The notes under the pieces: model-generated
The model's database searches: none
What the model was told of the DNA's origin: nothing
What the model saw: the letters and a program-made list of their open reading frames with translations, nothing else
Program-made: the position numbers and the translations under genes
NCBI RefSeq assembly: GCF_963259705.1
Contig: NC_081844.1
Coordinates: 48,345,501 to 48,409,500, forward strand
DNA from: Myotis daubentonii
Taxonomy: Eukaryota > Chordata > Mammalia > Chiroptera > Vespertilionidae
Length of the DNA: 64,000 nt
Reading direction: 5' to 3'
In this document: positions 37,001 to 47,799 of the stretch, piece by piece
How positions within the stretch are numbered: position 1 is the first letter of the stretch
How the letters are laid out: every line of letters starts with the position of its first letter

Positions 37001-37557
37001 TCTTTTCTTTTTTTTTAAGGACCGTTTTCTTCAAAAGGTTTAAATAATGACAGTTTTGCAACATTCTAAATAGCTTTTCAAATGTGTTAACTTTTTATTT
37101 GGTTCATTTTCACTATGACAATATGTGTGGGTGGAAACAATAAATTGGAAAATATGTAATTTGGTGAGTTTCAATGATATTTTAATAGGCTAGTACCCCT
37201 TTACATTTACATGACACCTTTCATTAAGTTGTTTCTATATTTTATTTTTGCTTTGAAGTTATTAATTTTTTAGAAAAGAAAAAGACAAATAAAATAGACA
37301 ATTCATTTTTCACAGCAAGTGAATAAAGGACAAATATTAGCTTATTAACACTCATAGGAATCCCTCCGTTCTATTCATACAATTGTTTCCCTTCTCTTTC
37401 TCATAAATACCCCTAGGCTTCCCCTCCTAACAGGAACACCATGGGTGTCTGCCTGAATCACTGTTTCCCACATAGCTAAGTTTGGGGGATCTGAAATAAA
37501 TGCTTATTTCCTCTCACTTTGGCCTTTTATTTTTAAGTAAACAGATGTGATTCCCTT
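37001..37557. other. AT-rich unique DNA
   Basis: Nothing recognised. Confidence 0.5.
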
Positions 37558-37815
37558 TGTCTAGTTTGCTTTTGTTACCTGTACTTTTGATGTCAAATTC
37601 AAGAAATCATTGCCAAGGCTAATATCAAGGAGCTTTTTCTGTATATTTTCTTCTAGGGGTTACAATAATAGGGTTTTAGGTATTATGTTTAGCTTTAATG
37701 CATTGTGAGTGTTTTGTGTGTGTACTTATACTGTAAGATGGGGGTCAAGTTTCATCCTTTTGCATGTGCATATTCAGTTTCCCTAACACCTCTTATTGCA
37801 GAGGCATACATTCCA
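37558..37815 (-). mobile_element. L1 ORF2 fragment (reverse)
   Basis: 'caagaaatcattgccaaggc', 'atcaaggagctttttctgta', 'gggtcaagtttcatcctttt', 'gcatgtgcatattcagtttc' are the familiar antisense L1 ORF2 text. Truncated at both ends, frames lost. Confidence 0.75.
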
Positions 37816-37895
37816 TTTGAGAAGTCCTTAGCTGCAGAAATCTACATGAACTCTGGTTACATTCTTGTGAGATAAGCTTTGTTGTGTGTTTGTGT

Positions 37896-37896
<1 letters not shown>

Positions 37897-37939
<43 letters not shown>
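37897..37939. repeat. (TG)n microsatellite
   Basis: About 21 TG units, preceded by imperfect TTGTGTG repeats. Confidence 0.95.
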
Positions 37940-37940
<1 letters not shown>

Positions 37941-39389
37941 TGTTGATTGATGACACACAGTTATGCACACAGACATATCAAGGATCACATCTGGAATCTC
38001 ACTGATATCCGTAAAGCCTTCCTTCTCTTCTTAAAATGGTCTAATTGAATGAAATCTGGGATTTCCCTGATATAAATGGATACTTCATATGAGAACTTTT
38101 TTCTTCTGCGATGTTCCCAGTAGATGAGATGCTGGAATGAACCTGTAATCAATGCGAATCTACTTTGATGCATGGAATGTTTTGGCAGACCGCTCAGGTA
38201 GCCATGATTCTTACATTTTATCTGGATGCTGGTGTAAGGACAGTGTTGATAGACACTGAAAAAAAAAATGGAATCTATAATTTCAGTTTGAGTAGTGGCT
38301 AAAGAAACACTTTCAGGTCTTGATTGAAATATTCTTCTTATCTGCAGACAGAAAGTGTGCTAAGACGTGTCATAAGTCATGATCTGATAGATAAAAACAT
38401 GGAGTGCTTTAAGAAGTCTTTCCTAAAAATTGAATATAAACTAATGAACATATTTGAAAGTCTAGTCATTGAGATAAGACATGAAAATACTACAATTTTG
38501 GAATGAGCATCTGTTACTACCTAGATTGTGATAGAACAAAGAAGACATCGTAATTTAGTGTCTATGTATGTTCCAAGATTCTTACTTATAGGCTGAAATA
38601 ATAAGAAATCATAAAAAATAAAATGGAAAGCTTGATGTAAAGATAATAAAAAAATAAATGAGAAAACTGGAAAAAAAAGGAATAAGAAATTTTATTTTCA
38701 GGTCTCTTGGCAGGCAAAAATAATCTAATGTTAGATAATGTAGATAATCTAAATTCTGGTCTTAAAAATACCTACTATTAATTAAATCACTTAAATAAAT
38801 TAGTTCATTGTAAGCAGTCTCTGTTGCATAATGAACATTGCACAAGTATTTGCTCTTATTGAAATCAATTGAACATTCTAGCAAAAAATTAAATAAATAA
38901 ATAAATAAAAGGAATGGATAGAGCAGATATATATAGGAGATTCAGACTATCCCTAAGAATGGCAGTGTTTGCCATTCCCAAAGGCAGTGATTCTTTCAGT
39001 TTACATAGTTTTTTTCAAAGTGTAATAAAAGATCTTTACAAATTCTCAAAATGACCCAGTTGAACTGTACTTTTGCTCTTAGGCTTTCAACTCTGATGTC
39101 AAAGATAAGAGCCGAAAGTTGAATTGTTGCTTCCCCCAGAGCCCAGATGAGCCCTGCTGCTGTCTTTTCTGTGCTATGGTTACTCTTCATTGGCTAAACT
39201 TTTAGCATTTATTTTCAAACCCGGTAGTCACTTCTGAAACAACTATGAGGCTTTGTTTTCTTCAAAGTAGATTTGTATTTTAACACTTGCCAATACAATA
39301 TAAAAAGGTAAGGCAAAGTCTTTTGTAAAACAGATATTAGAATTTTTAAGTTTACAAAGAAGATAGTAAAAATCAACAGTTTTATGACC
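37940..39389. other. AT-rich unique DNA
   Basis: An (AAAT)n patch is at about 38887-38908; otherwise nothing recognised. Confidence 0.5.
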
Positions 39390-39397
39390 ATCTAGAT

Positions 39398-39632
39398 CAG
39401 TAATGGCGAATCTATGACACTCACGTCAGAGGTGACATGCGAACTCATTTTTTTGGTTGATTTTTCTTTGTTAAATGGCATTGAAATATATAAAATAAAT
39501 ATCAAAAATATAAGTCTTTGTTTTACTATGGTTGCAAAGATAAAAAAATTTCTATATGTGACACGGCACCAGAGTTAAGTTAGGGTTTTTCCAAATGCTG
39601 ACACGCCGACCTCAAAAGGTTTGCCATCACTG
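39398..39632. mobile_element. hAT MITE, 235 bp, perfect 8-bp target duplication
   Basis: Ends CAGTAATGGCGAATCT and, reverse-complemented, CAGTGATGGCAAACCT. ATCTAGAT sits exactly on both sides (39390-39397 and 39633-39640). Same family and orientation as 11395-11632; the shared interior includes 'tttttttggttgatttttct' and 'caccagagttaagttagggt'. Confidence 0.95.
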
Positions 39633-39640
39633 ATCTAGAT

Positions 39641-40062
39641 CTTACATATATGTCTGTTTTAAAAAATTTACAGAATTGGGTTTATACATTAAAAAAATGT
39701 ATTTTCCTCTACCCTCAAAGCATATGCTATGATATTTCTTCTCCATCGATAACTTCAAAAGACTGAAAATACAAGGCCCAATCTGGAGGAAATGGTCAGT
39801 GGACCCTTTGTGCAAAGAACTAGGGGAATGGCCACACTTTTTGTTGTTGGTGTTGCAGGGATCCCCTGCCATGGTTTCTTACCTCCTCTTGATGAACTCT
39901 ATGTCAGAGAAATGACTCAGGCCTACATATCAGAAATGGGATCATAAGTTTTCCATTGCAGTGACTGAATATCCGCCTTCAGCTCTTGAGCCTTCTATAA
40001 ATCAGTAATGTTTTTGCTCCTGTTCTTATGTTGCACCCTCAGGAACACTATTGTCTATTTAC
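39641..40062. other. Unique DNA
   Basis: Nothing recognised. Confidence 0.5.
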
Positions 40063-40175
40063 CATTGCCATAGGTACTTTTGGTATATTGGTCTATAGTT
40101 TTTCCTTACGATGTCTTTGTCTGATTTGATTTAAGGATAATAATTGCTTAATATAATGAGTTGGACAAATTTATT
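40063..40175 (-). mobile_element. L1 ORF2 fragment (reverse, short)
   Basis: 'ggtatattggtctatagttt', 'gatgtctttgtctgatttga', 'aatataatgagttgg' is antisense text near the L1 reverse transcriptase. Confidence 0.65.
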
Positions 40176-42948
40176 TTCTTAAATAGGAAAACAAACTGCA
40201 TACAATGTTGCTTTAGTTAACTAAAAGAACAAAGCAGCTAAGTGCATACAACAAATCTCGAACTCTTATTTTTTTTCCATTAAAGAATGGAAATTATCAA
40301 AAGATGGTTCCTGAGTTTCAGGAATATACAGATTATTCTCTCATACAAATTCTATAGGTGCAAGTTATATGTCTGAGGTTATGTCTTTTTTTCATGTCTT
40401 TTTGCTAATACAAGTAGAATGAAGGATCGAGCAAAATTTTATATTTAAGCATTGTTTATTTTAAAATGAAATTCCATTTCTATCTTATAATAGAGACTCA
40501 TAACTGAATGTTGGAAGTCTTGCTATTGGTGTGGTAAAGAGAAAATTTGCACATTGAATAAAAGATGCCAGAACTTTTCCCCTCTGATTTTCATGACTTC
40601 ATTGTTAGTTTGGGGAAAAGAACACATCTTTAAGTTGGATAATTGGGGTGTTGCAAAGAGTAGACATTCATAGATGCCAACATTTCTATTTCTTTTCTTC
40701 CAAGCAAAATTTTTAATTTTGATGTCATAGGTTTTTGAGAAATAAATATTCCATCCATAAATGCATGACTAACATAATTATTTTCACTTTCCTCTAACAT
40801 GCCATTCTAGAAATATTAAATCTAGGTGTTGGAAATAACAAAGGCTTAGCATTTTTTAAATTTTGCTTTTTATGCAGGCCACATACTTGCCAAGTCAACT
40901 ATGTTAGTGGAGGTGATTTCTTACCTAAGCTCTTCATATTGGATAGAATTTCATCATGACAATATGTAAACAATGCAATTGGATATGCTAGAGGAATTCA
41001 AGACTCAGATTATGATTTCCTAGCAAACAGCAGACATCTCCAACTCTTATAAACCTTTCTATCTAAAATGATGTGCTGCTTAAAAGCAGGAACGTGGCCT
41101 TAAATGTCTTACAGATTCACGATCATTTGCCCCCTTTTTATGTAATGCATAGTCATGCTTACTGAGAAATGTATAGCTCAGGATTGAAAATAAATTCTTT
41201 TAGATATAAAGATTGTTATTTTCCAAAGCAGTGTTTGAAAACCTGGCAATGTTTTATAGGGGCTATTGGTGCTATGTATACTGGTGAAATGTGAAACATA
41301 TATATTTAAAATTCAAGTGAAAATTTTTTGTTACCCTTTGCCCGATAGTCTCAGAAAAATACAAGTGTTTTTTAGTAGTGTAGATGACTAAACCTTTGCT
41401 TCAAATTATATGTGTAGATATAGCCTTTGCCCATCTAAGTTTACTACTTTCTTTTCTTTGCACTACAAAGAATTTCATGTGTGATATCGCCATTGCCCTG
41501 GAGAGTTTTTTTCTTTGTTGTTTTCAGGTTTTATGTGGCTAATTTCCACACAATGTCTTAAATAGGCTGAATGCTTCCTATTTAATATTGTTACAATATA
41601 TGGCTCCACAAACTAAATATGTCATCTTTAAATATCTCACTAAACTGGAGGGACAATACTAATAATCTGCTTCATCTAGTGCTTATACTTTTAAAAAAAG
41701 GGTTATAGCCCTGCTTCATCATGGTAGAATACATCTTTAATGGACACATTTCTCTTTAAATCAATATTTCTACTTAGAAAGATTAGGTAGTTGAAAATAA
41801 TGAGACTCAACTCTCCATACATACTCAGTCTCTATACAATCACCAAAGGAATTTTATTGGAGGGGAAGAAAACTAAGTATAAACTATGCTAGAAAAAGTC
41901 ATCAAAAGTAACTGCTATAATAGAGAAGTATATTCTTATTTTATACATAGTGTATTAGGTTGCTCTTGTAGTAATAAACATGGTTAAGAATGGAAAAACT
42001 GAAATGCTTTGACTATTACGCCTAGCATTTATGGTCTAAAAGATACATTTTTTCCTGCTATTTTTCTTCAATAGAGCAAATGGTCCATTATGGATGAATG
42101 GTGCCTCAGCTTAAAACCAAGCTAGATTTTAAGGCTCAAATTATTCTTTGGCGCTGATTTTAGTGTCTGTTATCACTCTGTTAGCTCTTATAATTCACCA
42201 AATCCCAAGAATTTGGGAGAGAAAAACAACAAGGATATTTAAGCTTTTAGATTGTATTACCAATAATATTGTTCACAAGCTGCCCATTAATGCTCTTTCC
42301 TTTATTTTATTTCCAGCAGTTCAGAAGTAAACAGTATTAGAGTAAATATATAAAGTATATAGAAGATAAAAATCATACATATAACAAAATAATGGTACAC
42401 TTTCCCTTTATGTCTCAATATAAACATATTTTATATTTTGAAACTTTTTTCATGTGTGTTCATTATCCATATATGTTTCATTATGCTTTTAAAAAAACTT
42501 TGTGCGCATCTCACAGACTAGTATACATGCTAAGGGAATACGCAAGTCCTCAATTCCACCTATAGGTTCTGTGACTTTAAGAAGATCTACGTATAACGAG
42601 GCCAGTTTTACTGTAGACTAATTGATATAAGCAGGAGTTAAGATCCTATGGCATCTCATCAATGTTATAACAAAATGACATTGAATGACAGGACATTTTT
42701 TGCAGGTCTGCTGTATATTAATAATGTATTACCTTTCATGCTTTCCTGGGCTAGATGGTCATAGAGTTTATTTCCTGTAGTCTCACTGGGGAACATAGCT
42801 TTCAATTCATAATAAGATGCCAGTGTTGTCTCTAAAATACATACACTCAATAAACAAAACAACTAATATTTAAGCCTTAAATGAACTAAATATTTGTTTT
42901 AGGAATATAATTAAAGACCTGAAATATAGAGGAAATATGCATGGAATG
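40176..42948. other. AT-rich unique DNA
   Basis: About 2.8 kb with no named repeat or gene. Confidence 0.5.
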
Positions 42949-42954
42949 CAAAAT

Positions 42955-43760
42955 TGCCGGGGTCCAACCCCAGCAGGTCTAGGGGTCCCCAAAGGCGTAG
43001 ACGGAGTCAGCGAAGAAGGAAGGACACGGAGACAGTGTTCAGTTGATCAGCAGCCTAGCCAGGATCTCCAGCCAGGATCTCCAGCCAAGTTCTGTTCAGG
43101 ATCCCCAGCGAAGTTCCGGCCTGGATCTCCAGCGAAGCTCTGGTTAGGATCTCCAGCCAGGTTCTGTGTCCATGTTCTCTTGCTAGGTTCTCCAGCCAGG
43201 TTCAGTTACCAGGTTCTAGTCAGGTTCTCTTGCCAATTTCTGTAGTCAGGTTCAGTCCAGGATCTTTTGCCATGTTCTCTCGCTAGGTTCTGTCTCTAGG
43301 TTCTGTCTCCAGTTTCTGTCCAGGATCTTTTGCCATGTTCACTCCAGCGAAATTCTTCTGTCTCTAGGTTCTGTGTGTAGGTTCTGTGTAGGTTCTGTCT
43401 CTCTTGGTTCTGTCTTCTAAGTTCTGTCTTCTTACATCTGTATTTATACCAGTTGATTCCAATCCTATCAATCTCTATTCCAAAGGTTAGGGCGTTTCTT
43501 ATCTCCATTCCAGGGAGTAAAGATTATGTAACTTAAGCATGATTGTTCGTAGTTAAAGTGATTAATTACCCGCCTGGCACTTAGTTAAGGGGTTTTATTC
43601 CCTCCCTAACTTCAGGGGAAAATCCCTACCTGGGGAAACAACCTTTCTCAGAGACCTTGGTTAAAACACATAGTGCCAAGAAGGTGAGCAAACATATTAA
43701 GAACAGTATGCCATATATGCCAGGTCCCTTGAAACAGCAAGCATGGACCGGCTCCCGGCA
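42955..43760 (-). mobile_element. Solo LTR, class II (ERV2-like), 806 bp
   Basis: Starts TGCCGGGGTCC and ends CTCCCGGCA (TG...CA with matched ends). Flanks CAAAAT (42949-42954) and TAAAAT (43761-43766) resemble a 6-bp target duplication with one mismatch. Read on the minus strand there is a TATA box (TATAAATAC, complement at about 43441-43449). The R/U5-like remainder (about 43060-43440) is an array of degenerate ~20-40 bp units around 'ggatctccagccaggttctg'. No internal retroviral genes or second LTR nearby, so it is a recombination-derived solo LTR. The class call is by end structure and duplication length. The 70-codon and 102-codon frames within it are not genes. Confidence 0.75.
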
Positions 43761-43786
43761 TAAAATTACAATTGTTAAATGTTTTA

Positions 43787-44284
43787 TATTTATTTATTTA
43801 TTTTAATTGATTAAGGTATTACATATCCCCACTCATGCGCTCACTCCCCTGGTGTCTGTGTCCATTGGTTAGGCCTATATGCATGCATACAAGTCCTTTG
43901 GTTGATCTCTCCCCCTTACTCGCTTCCTCCCCTACCTTCCCTCTGAGGTTTGAAGGTCTGATCGATGCTTCTCTGCCCCTGGATCTGTTTTTGTTCATCA
44001 GTTTATGTTGTTCATTATATTCCCCAAATGAATGAGATCATGTGATATTTCTCTTTCTCTGACTGGTTTCTTTCAGTTAGCATAATGCTTTCCCGTTGCA
44101 TCCATGCTGTTGCAAATGGTAAGAATTCCTTCTTTTTTACAGTAGCCTAGTAATCCATTGTGTAGATGTACCACAGTTTTTTAATCTACTCATCTGCTGA
44201 TGGGCACTTAGGCTGTTTCCAAATCTTAGCTATGGTAAATTGTGCTGCTATGAACATAGGATATATGCACTTCTATGTTCATAG
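43787..44284 (-). mobile_element. L1 3' end with target duplication and 25-bp 5' inversion
   Basis: Antisense L1 3' end: 'aattgattaaggtattacat', 'ccattggttaggcctatatg', 'ctctgaggtttgaaggtctg', 'gaatgagatcatgtgat', and 'ctgctgatgggcacttagg' further upstream in the element. Direct repeats TTGTTAAATGTTTTA flank it (43772-43786, 44285-44299), and the minus-strand site reads TT/AAAA. The last 25 bp (44260-44284) are inverted relative to L1, giving a perfect 12-bp-arm hairpin 44248-44259/44273-44284. Confidence 0.9.
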
Positions 44285-44299
44285 TTGTTAAATGTTTTA

Positions 44300-45703
44300 A
44301 GTCACTTCAGCCATTGACACTAGGTTCCAAGCTTCATTTGTGATAGAATTAGTAGGTTTAATAATCTCTAAATGGTTTTTTTTTTCAGTGTATGGTTAAG
44401 TGTATCAGAGTATCTAAATAAGAAGGTTTACAATACAGTTAATATAGTTAATAAATAAAAGGATAATATAGAAGGATTTTTATTTTCATAAGTAAAAGTA
44501 AAATGACCATACTTTCTCCAAAGGCACTTGTTTTAAAGTAGTAATCTTAATTTTATTTACACCTTTATGTGCACCTGTAACCTGCACCATAGTCCCCTTT
44601 CCTATTGCCTCATCAGTTATGGTAAGGGAGAAGCCACACTATTTTCCATTTTCTTTCTCTAATTATGTTTTTTGCTGGATCACTGATAACATAATATCTC
44701 CCCAATAACTTATCTTTCCCAAATAAATTATATCTATTTTTAGAATTACTGGGCAGAAGAGAGAATTTTTTTATGTCCATCTCAGACACAAACACACCAT
44801 GTGGGAAATTTAACATTTAAGCGTATCTTTTAAAAATATTTTAGATGTCAAATCCAAGCCATGCAGAGTCAAGAGACAATGCAAAATCACTTAATGACAA
44901 GATAAAAAACAACAACACAGGATTATCACAAATTCAGATTATGAGTGTATTATATGTTCACTCCTTTTAATGTGAAACATGTGTGACATGCCATGTCATG
45001 TTTTATGTCAAGTTACCTTTTTCCTCATTAAATTCTATTCTTTAAAGTCAGCTCTCTTCCCGGAGTTCACCCTGTCTTATTTTTTTTTTAACCTATGATT
45101 TCTACATCCCAAATCAGCCACTTCCTGTCATCCCCTGAGTAATGTGAACTTTATCTCCTTTCACAGTGTTACTAGTTAGAGCTCCCAACTCCCAATATAG
45201 GTTTTTGGATAAAAAGGAGGAAAGAACTTTAAGGCTCTAGAGTAGAAGGAAGAATGAGAAACTGGGATGATTCTGAGTTGTGGGGTTTTCAGTTTAATAC
45301 GTTTATCTTACTGTCTCAGAAGTATTTATAAAAAGGCCAAATAAATCTCATGAGGGTTAAATTTTTACCTAAAGCTGCAATGTGTGCTTGCTATAAGGAT
45401 CATGTCACTTTGTTCTTATATAAAAATAGTCTGCCCCTGATTTTGGGTAAGTTTTCAAAGCCTTATTTTATTACTTTTATTGAAAACCTTACTGTCCAAT
45501 TTCTCTTTCCAATTCTTAGATTTCTCTCTGTGTATCCAATCTGAATGGAATATAGAATTGTAGTCTTACCAATGCATACATAGTAGATGGGACAGTCATG
45601 TCTAAAACATCCTGTTTGCATTGGAGAAACTCTTCAAGGTTCTTATTTACACTGGCCCTCTCGGTAGGATGTCTCATTTTATTCTACTGTGAAGATCACA
45701 ACC
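44300..45703. other. AT-rich unique DNA
   Basis: Nothing recognised. Confidence 0.55.
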
Positions 45704-45711
45704 CATTAGAC

Positions 45712-46022
45712 CAGCGGTTCTCAACCTTTAGGTCACGACACCTTTGGGGGTCGAACGACCCTTTCACAGGGTTCGCCTAAGACCATCAGAAAACACATAT
45801 ATAATTACATATTGTTTTTGTTATTAATCACTATGCTTTAATTATGTTCAATTTGTAACAATGAAAATACATCCTGCATATCAGATATTTACATTATGAT
45901 TCATAACAGTAGCAAAATTACAGTTATGAAGTAGCAACGAAAATAATTTTATGGTTGGAGGTCACCACAACACGAGGAACTGTATTAAAGGGTCGCGGCA
46001 TTAGGGAGGTTGAGAATCACTG
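45712..46022. mobile_element. SPIN-type (Space Invader) hAT element, non-autonomous, 311 bp
   Basis: Left end CAGCGGTTCTCAACCTTTAG, right end (reverse-complemented) CAGTGATTCTCAACCTCCCT. A perfect 8-bp duplication CATTAGAC lies at 45704-45711 and 46023-46030. Internal text such as 'gggggtcgaacgaccctttc' and 'cgcctaagaccatcagaaaa' agrees with what I know of SPIN_NA elements, a hAT family shared by bats, opossum, bushbaby, tenrec, frog and lizard and attributed to horizontal transfer. Too short to code for transposase. Confidence 0.88.
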
Positions 46023-46030
46023 CATTAGAC

Positions 46031-47165
46031 CGAGGGATCAGCAGTTCACCTAACTGCAGCCATTTGTAAGCTAGAAGATCTGCCCCAAAGTGTACTTCTT
46101 ACTGAAAAATTGATCAAATTAGATGATCTTTTTTGAGGATCTTGAATATAAGACAATCTTAGATTATCAAATAAAAGCAATATGTGGAGCAAACCACAGA
46201 GAAAAAAGATAAGACTGTCAGCAAAAGGCATGATGTACTAGAAAAACCTCTAAAGCATTGTCATAGACCCTAGAAGATAAAGTTCCTAGAAATAAAGTAG
46301 AATCTTAGGCTGTTACTACATTCTGAAACTGTGAGTGTTCAGCTTTGTCACTGTACTCAGGCCTGGATGTGTGACTGTTGAAATTGTTCCCTACACTCCT
46401 TGATTTCCTGTGTATTTTGCAATCATTACATATTAACCAGAACAATTTGAGTTTTTTTCCTCTGAAAATGAAAATCAATTTTCTAAAAACATTATTAAAA
46501 TGAAGGAGAATTTTGTGTTCAAGAAATTGGTCTTTCAAACTAATTTAAATACAAGGATTAACTGATCATAAAGATAATTTAAATAGTGCTGAAATGGGTT
46601 TTATTTGTAATACAGTTCCCCAATGTAGCAATATTATTTAGAAATAAATAATGCAGGTTTCTTAGGAATCTGCTATGAGAAAACAGTACTTTGACATTAT
46701 TTTTTCATGATAAGGATTATTATTGAACATTATTAAGTTTTTAGGTGTATATAAGTTAGAATCACATAAATCCTGACCCAGAATAGTTTATACACCACAT
46801 AAAAAGAAATGCAACTGAAAGCAATATAGAAATAACATTTTTAATAAAGCCTACATATTTAATGCCTTGCTTAACTGACTGTACATTTATTGGTAAGTCT
46901 TAATCATAGCGATTGATAGAACGAAAATTGCTTAGGTGCAGAATATTATTATAAAAAGTTATAAACTATTTTAAAAGCAGGTATTTACTTTTAATGCTAG
47001 TCTCTTACACTGCATTAATCATCATGTATAAACTAACTTTCAATAACACGTTTTTTATAAGCACATAAAATAACTGGTCCCTGGGTAATGTCATTTTTAT
47101 GAAACTAGTTAGTCTTTGAGCAATTTATTCTGGCATCAGATGATAATGATGTAATTACTAGAATA
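46031..47165. other. AT-rich unique DNA
   Basis: Nothing recognised. Confidence 0.55.
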
Positions 47166-47167
47166 TA

Positions 47168-47293
47168 CAGAGTAGGGTGAAAGTATGTTTACAGTTATTC
47201 ATATGAAAAATTATGCAGTGATTAATAAATAATAATACAAGAACAAATTGTTTCACATACTCACAGTTGTAAACCTACTTTTGCCCCACCCTG
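47168..47293. mobile_element. Mariner MITE, 126 bp
   Basis: Inverted ends: left CAGAGTAGGGTGAAAGTATG, right (reverse-complemented) CAGGGTGGGGCAAAAGTAGG, both followed by TTTACA-type text. TA precedes the left end; the right flank CA looks like a mutated TA. An almost fully palindromic element. Confidence 0.85.
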
Positions 47294-47799
47294 CATATAA
47301 TTTTATCTCTCTGTATCTTATTTAATGCATTCTTGAAGCTGTAGGATACCCAAGTGACTTTTGATCTAGTTGTAAATTATTTATTTGTTGGTTTCAAAGA
47401 GTAAGATTTATCGTTTTAACAATTTCATTTAAATAGGCATAAATCAATGATGTTAAAGACTAAGATATAGAGAGCACATATCTTGAGGACCATTACAGTT
47501 GAACTGTCAAAAGTGCTTGCAATAAAGCCTGGGTTGCATGCATAAGAATGACTAGAACTCCAACAGTTATCAAACATGTCAAAATCAGATAACTTTAGAC
47601 TTCTAATATATTACTAGAACTTATTTCAAATGTTTGTGTATGGTGAGCATCAAATTTTACAAGTGTAAAGGTAACTTTTTAAATAATTTTTTTAAAAATT
47701 GAGCTTTTAAAATTGATTAGTGGGAATTTCCCCCTCCCCCATTTTTAGTGTTATTATATATGCTGCAATTTGTGTCTAGGCTTTCTTATTGTTACGTTG

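Noticed and set aside
43062..43440. Possible CRISPR-like array of short repeats
   Set aside because: Units vary in length and sequence, have no unique spacers, and lie inside an LTR in a mammalian genome.
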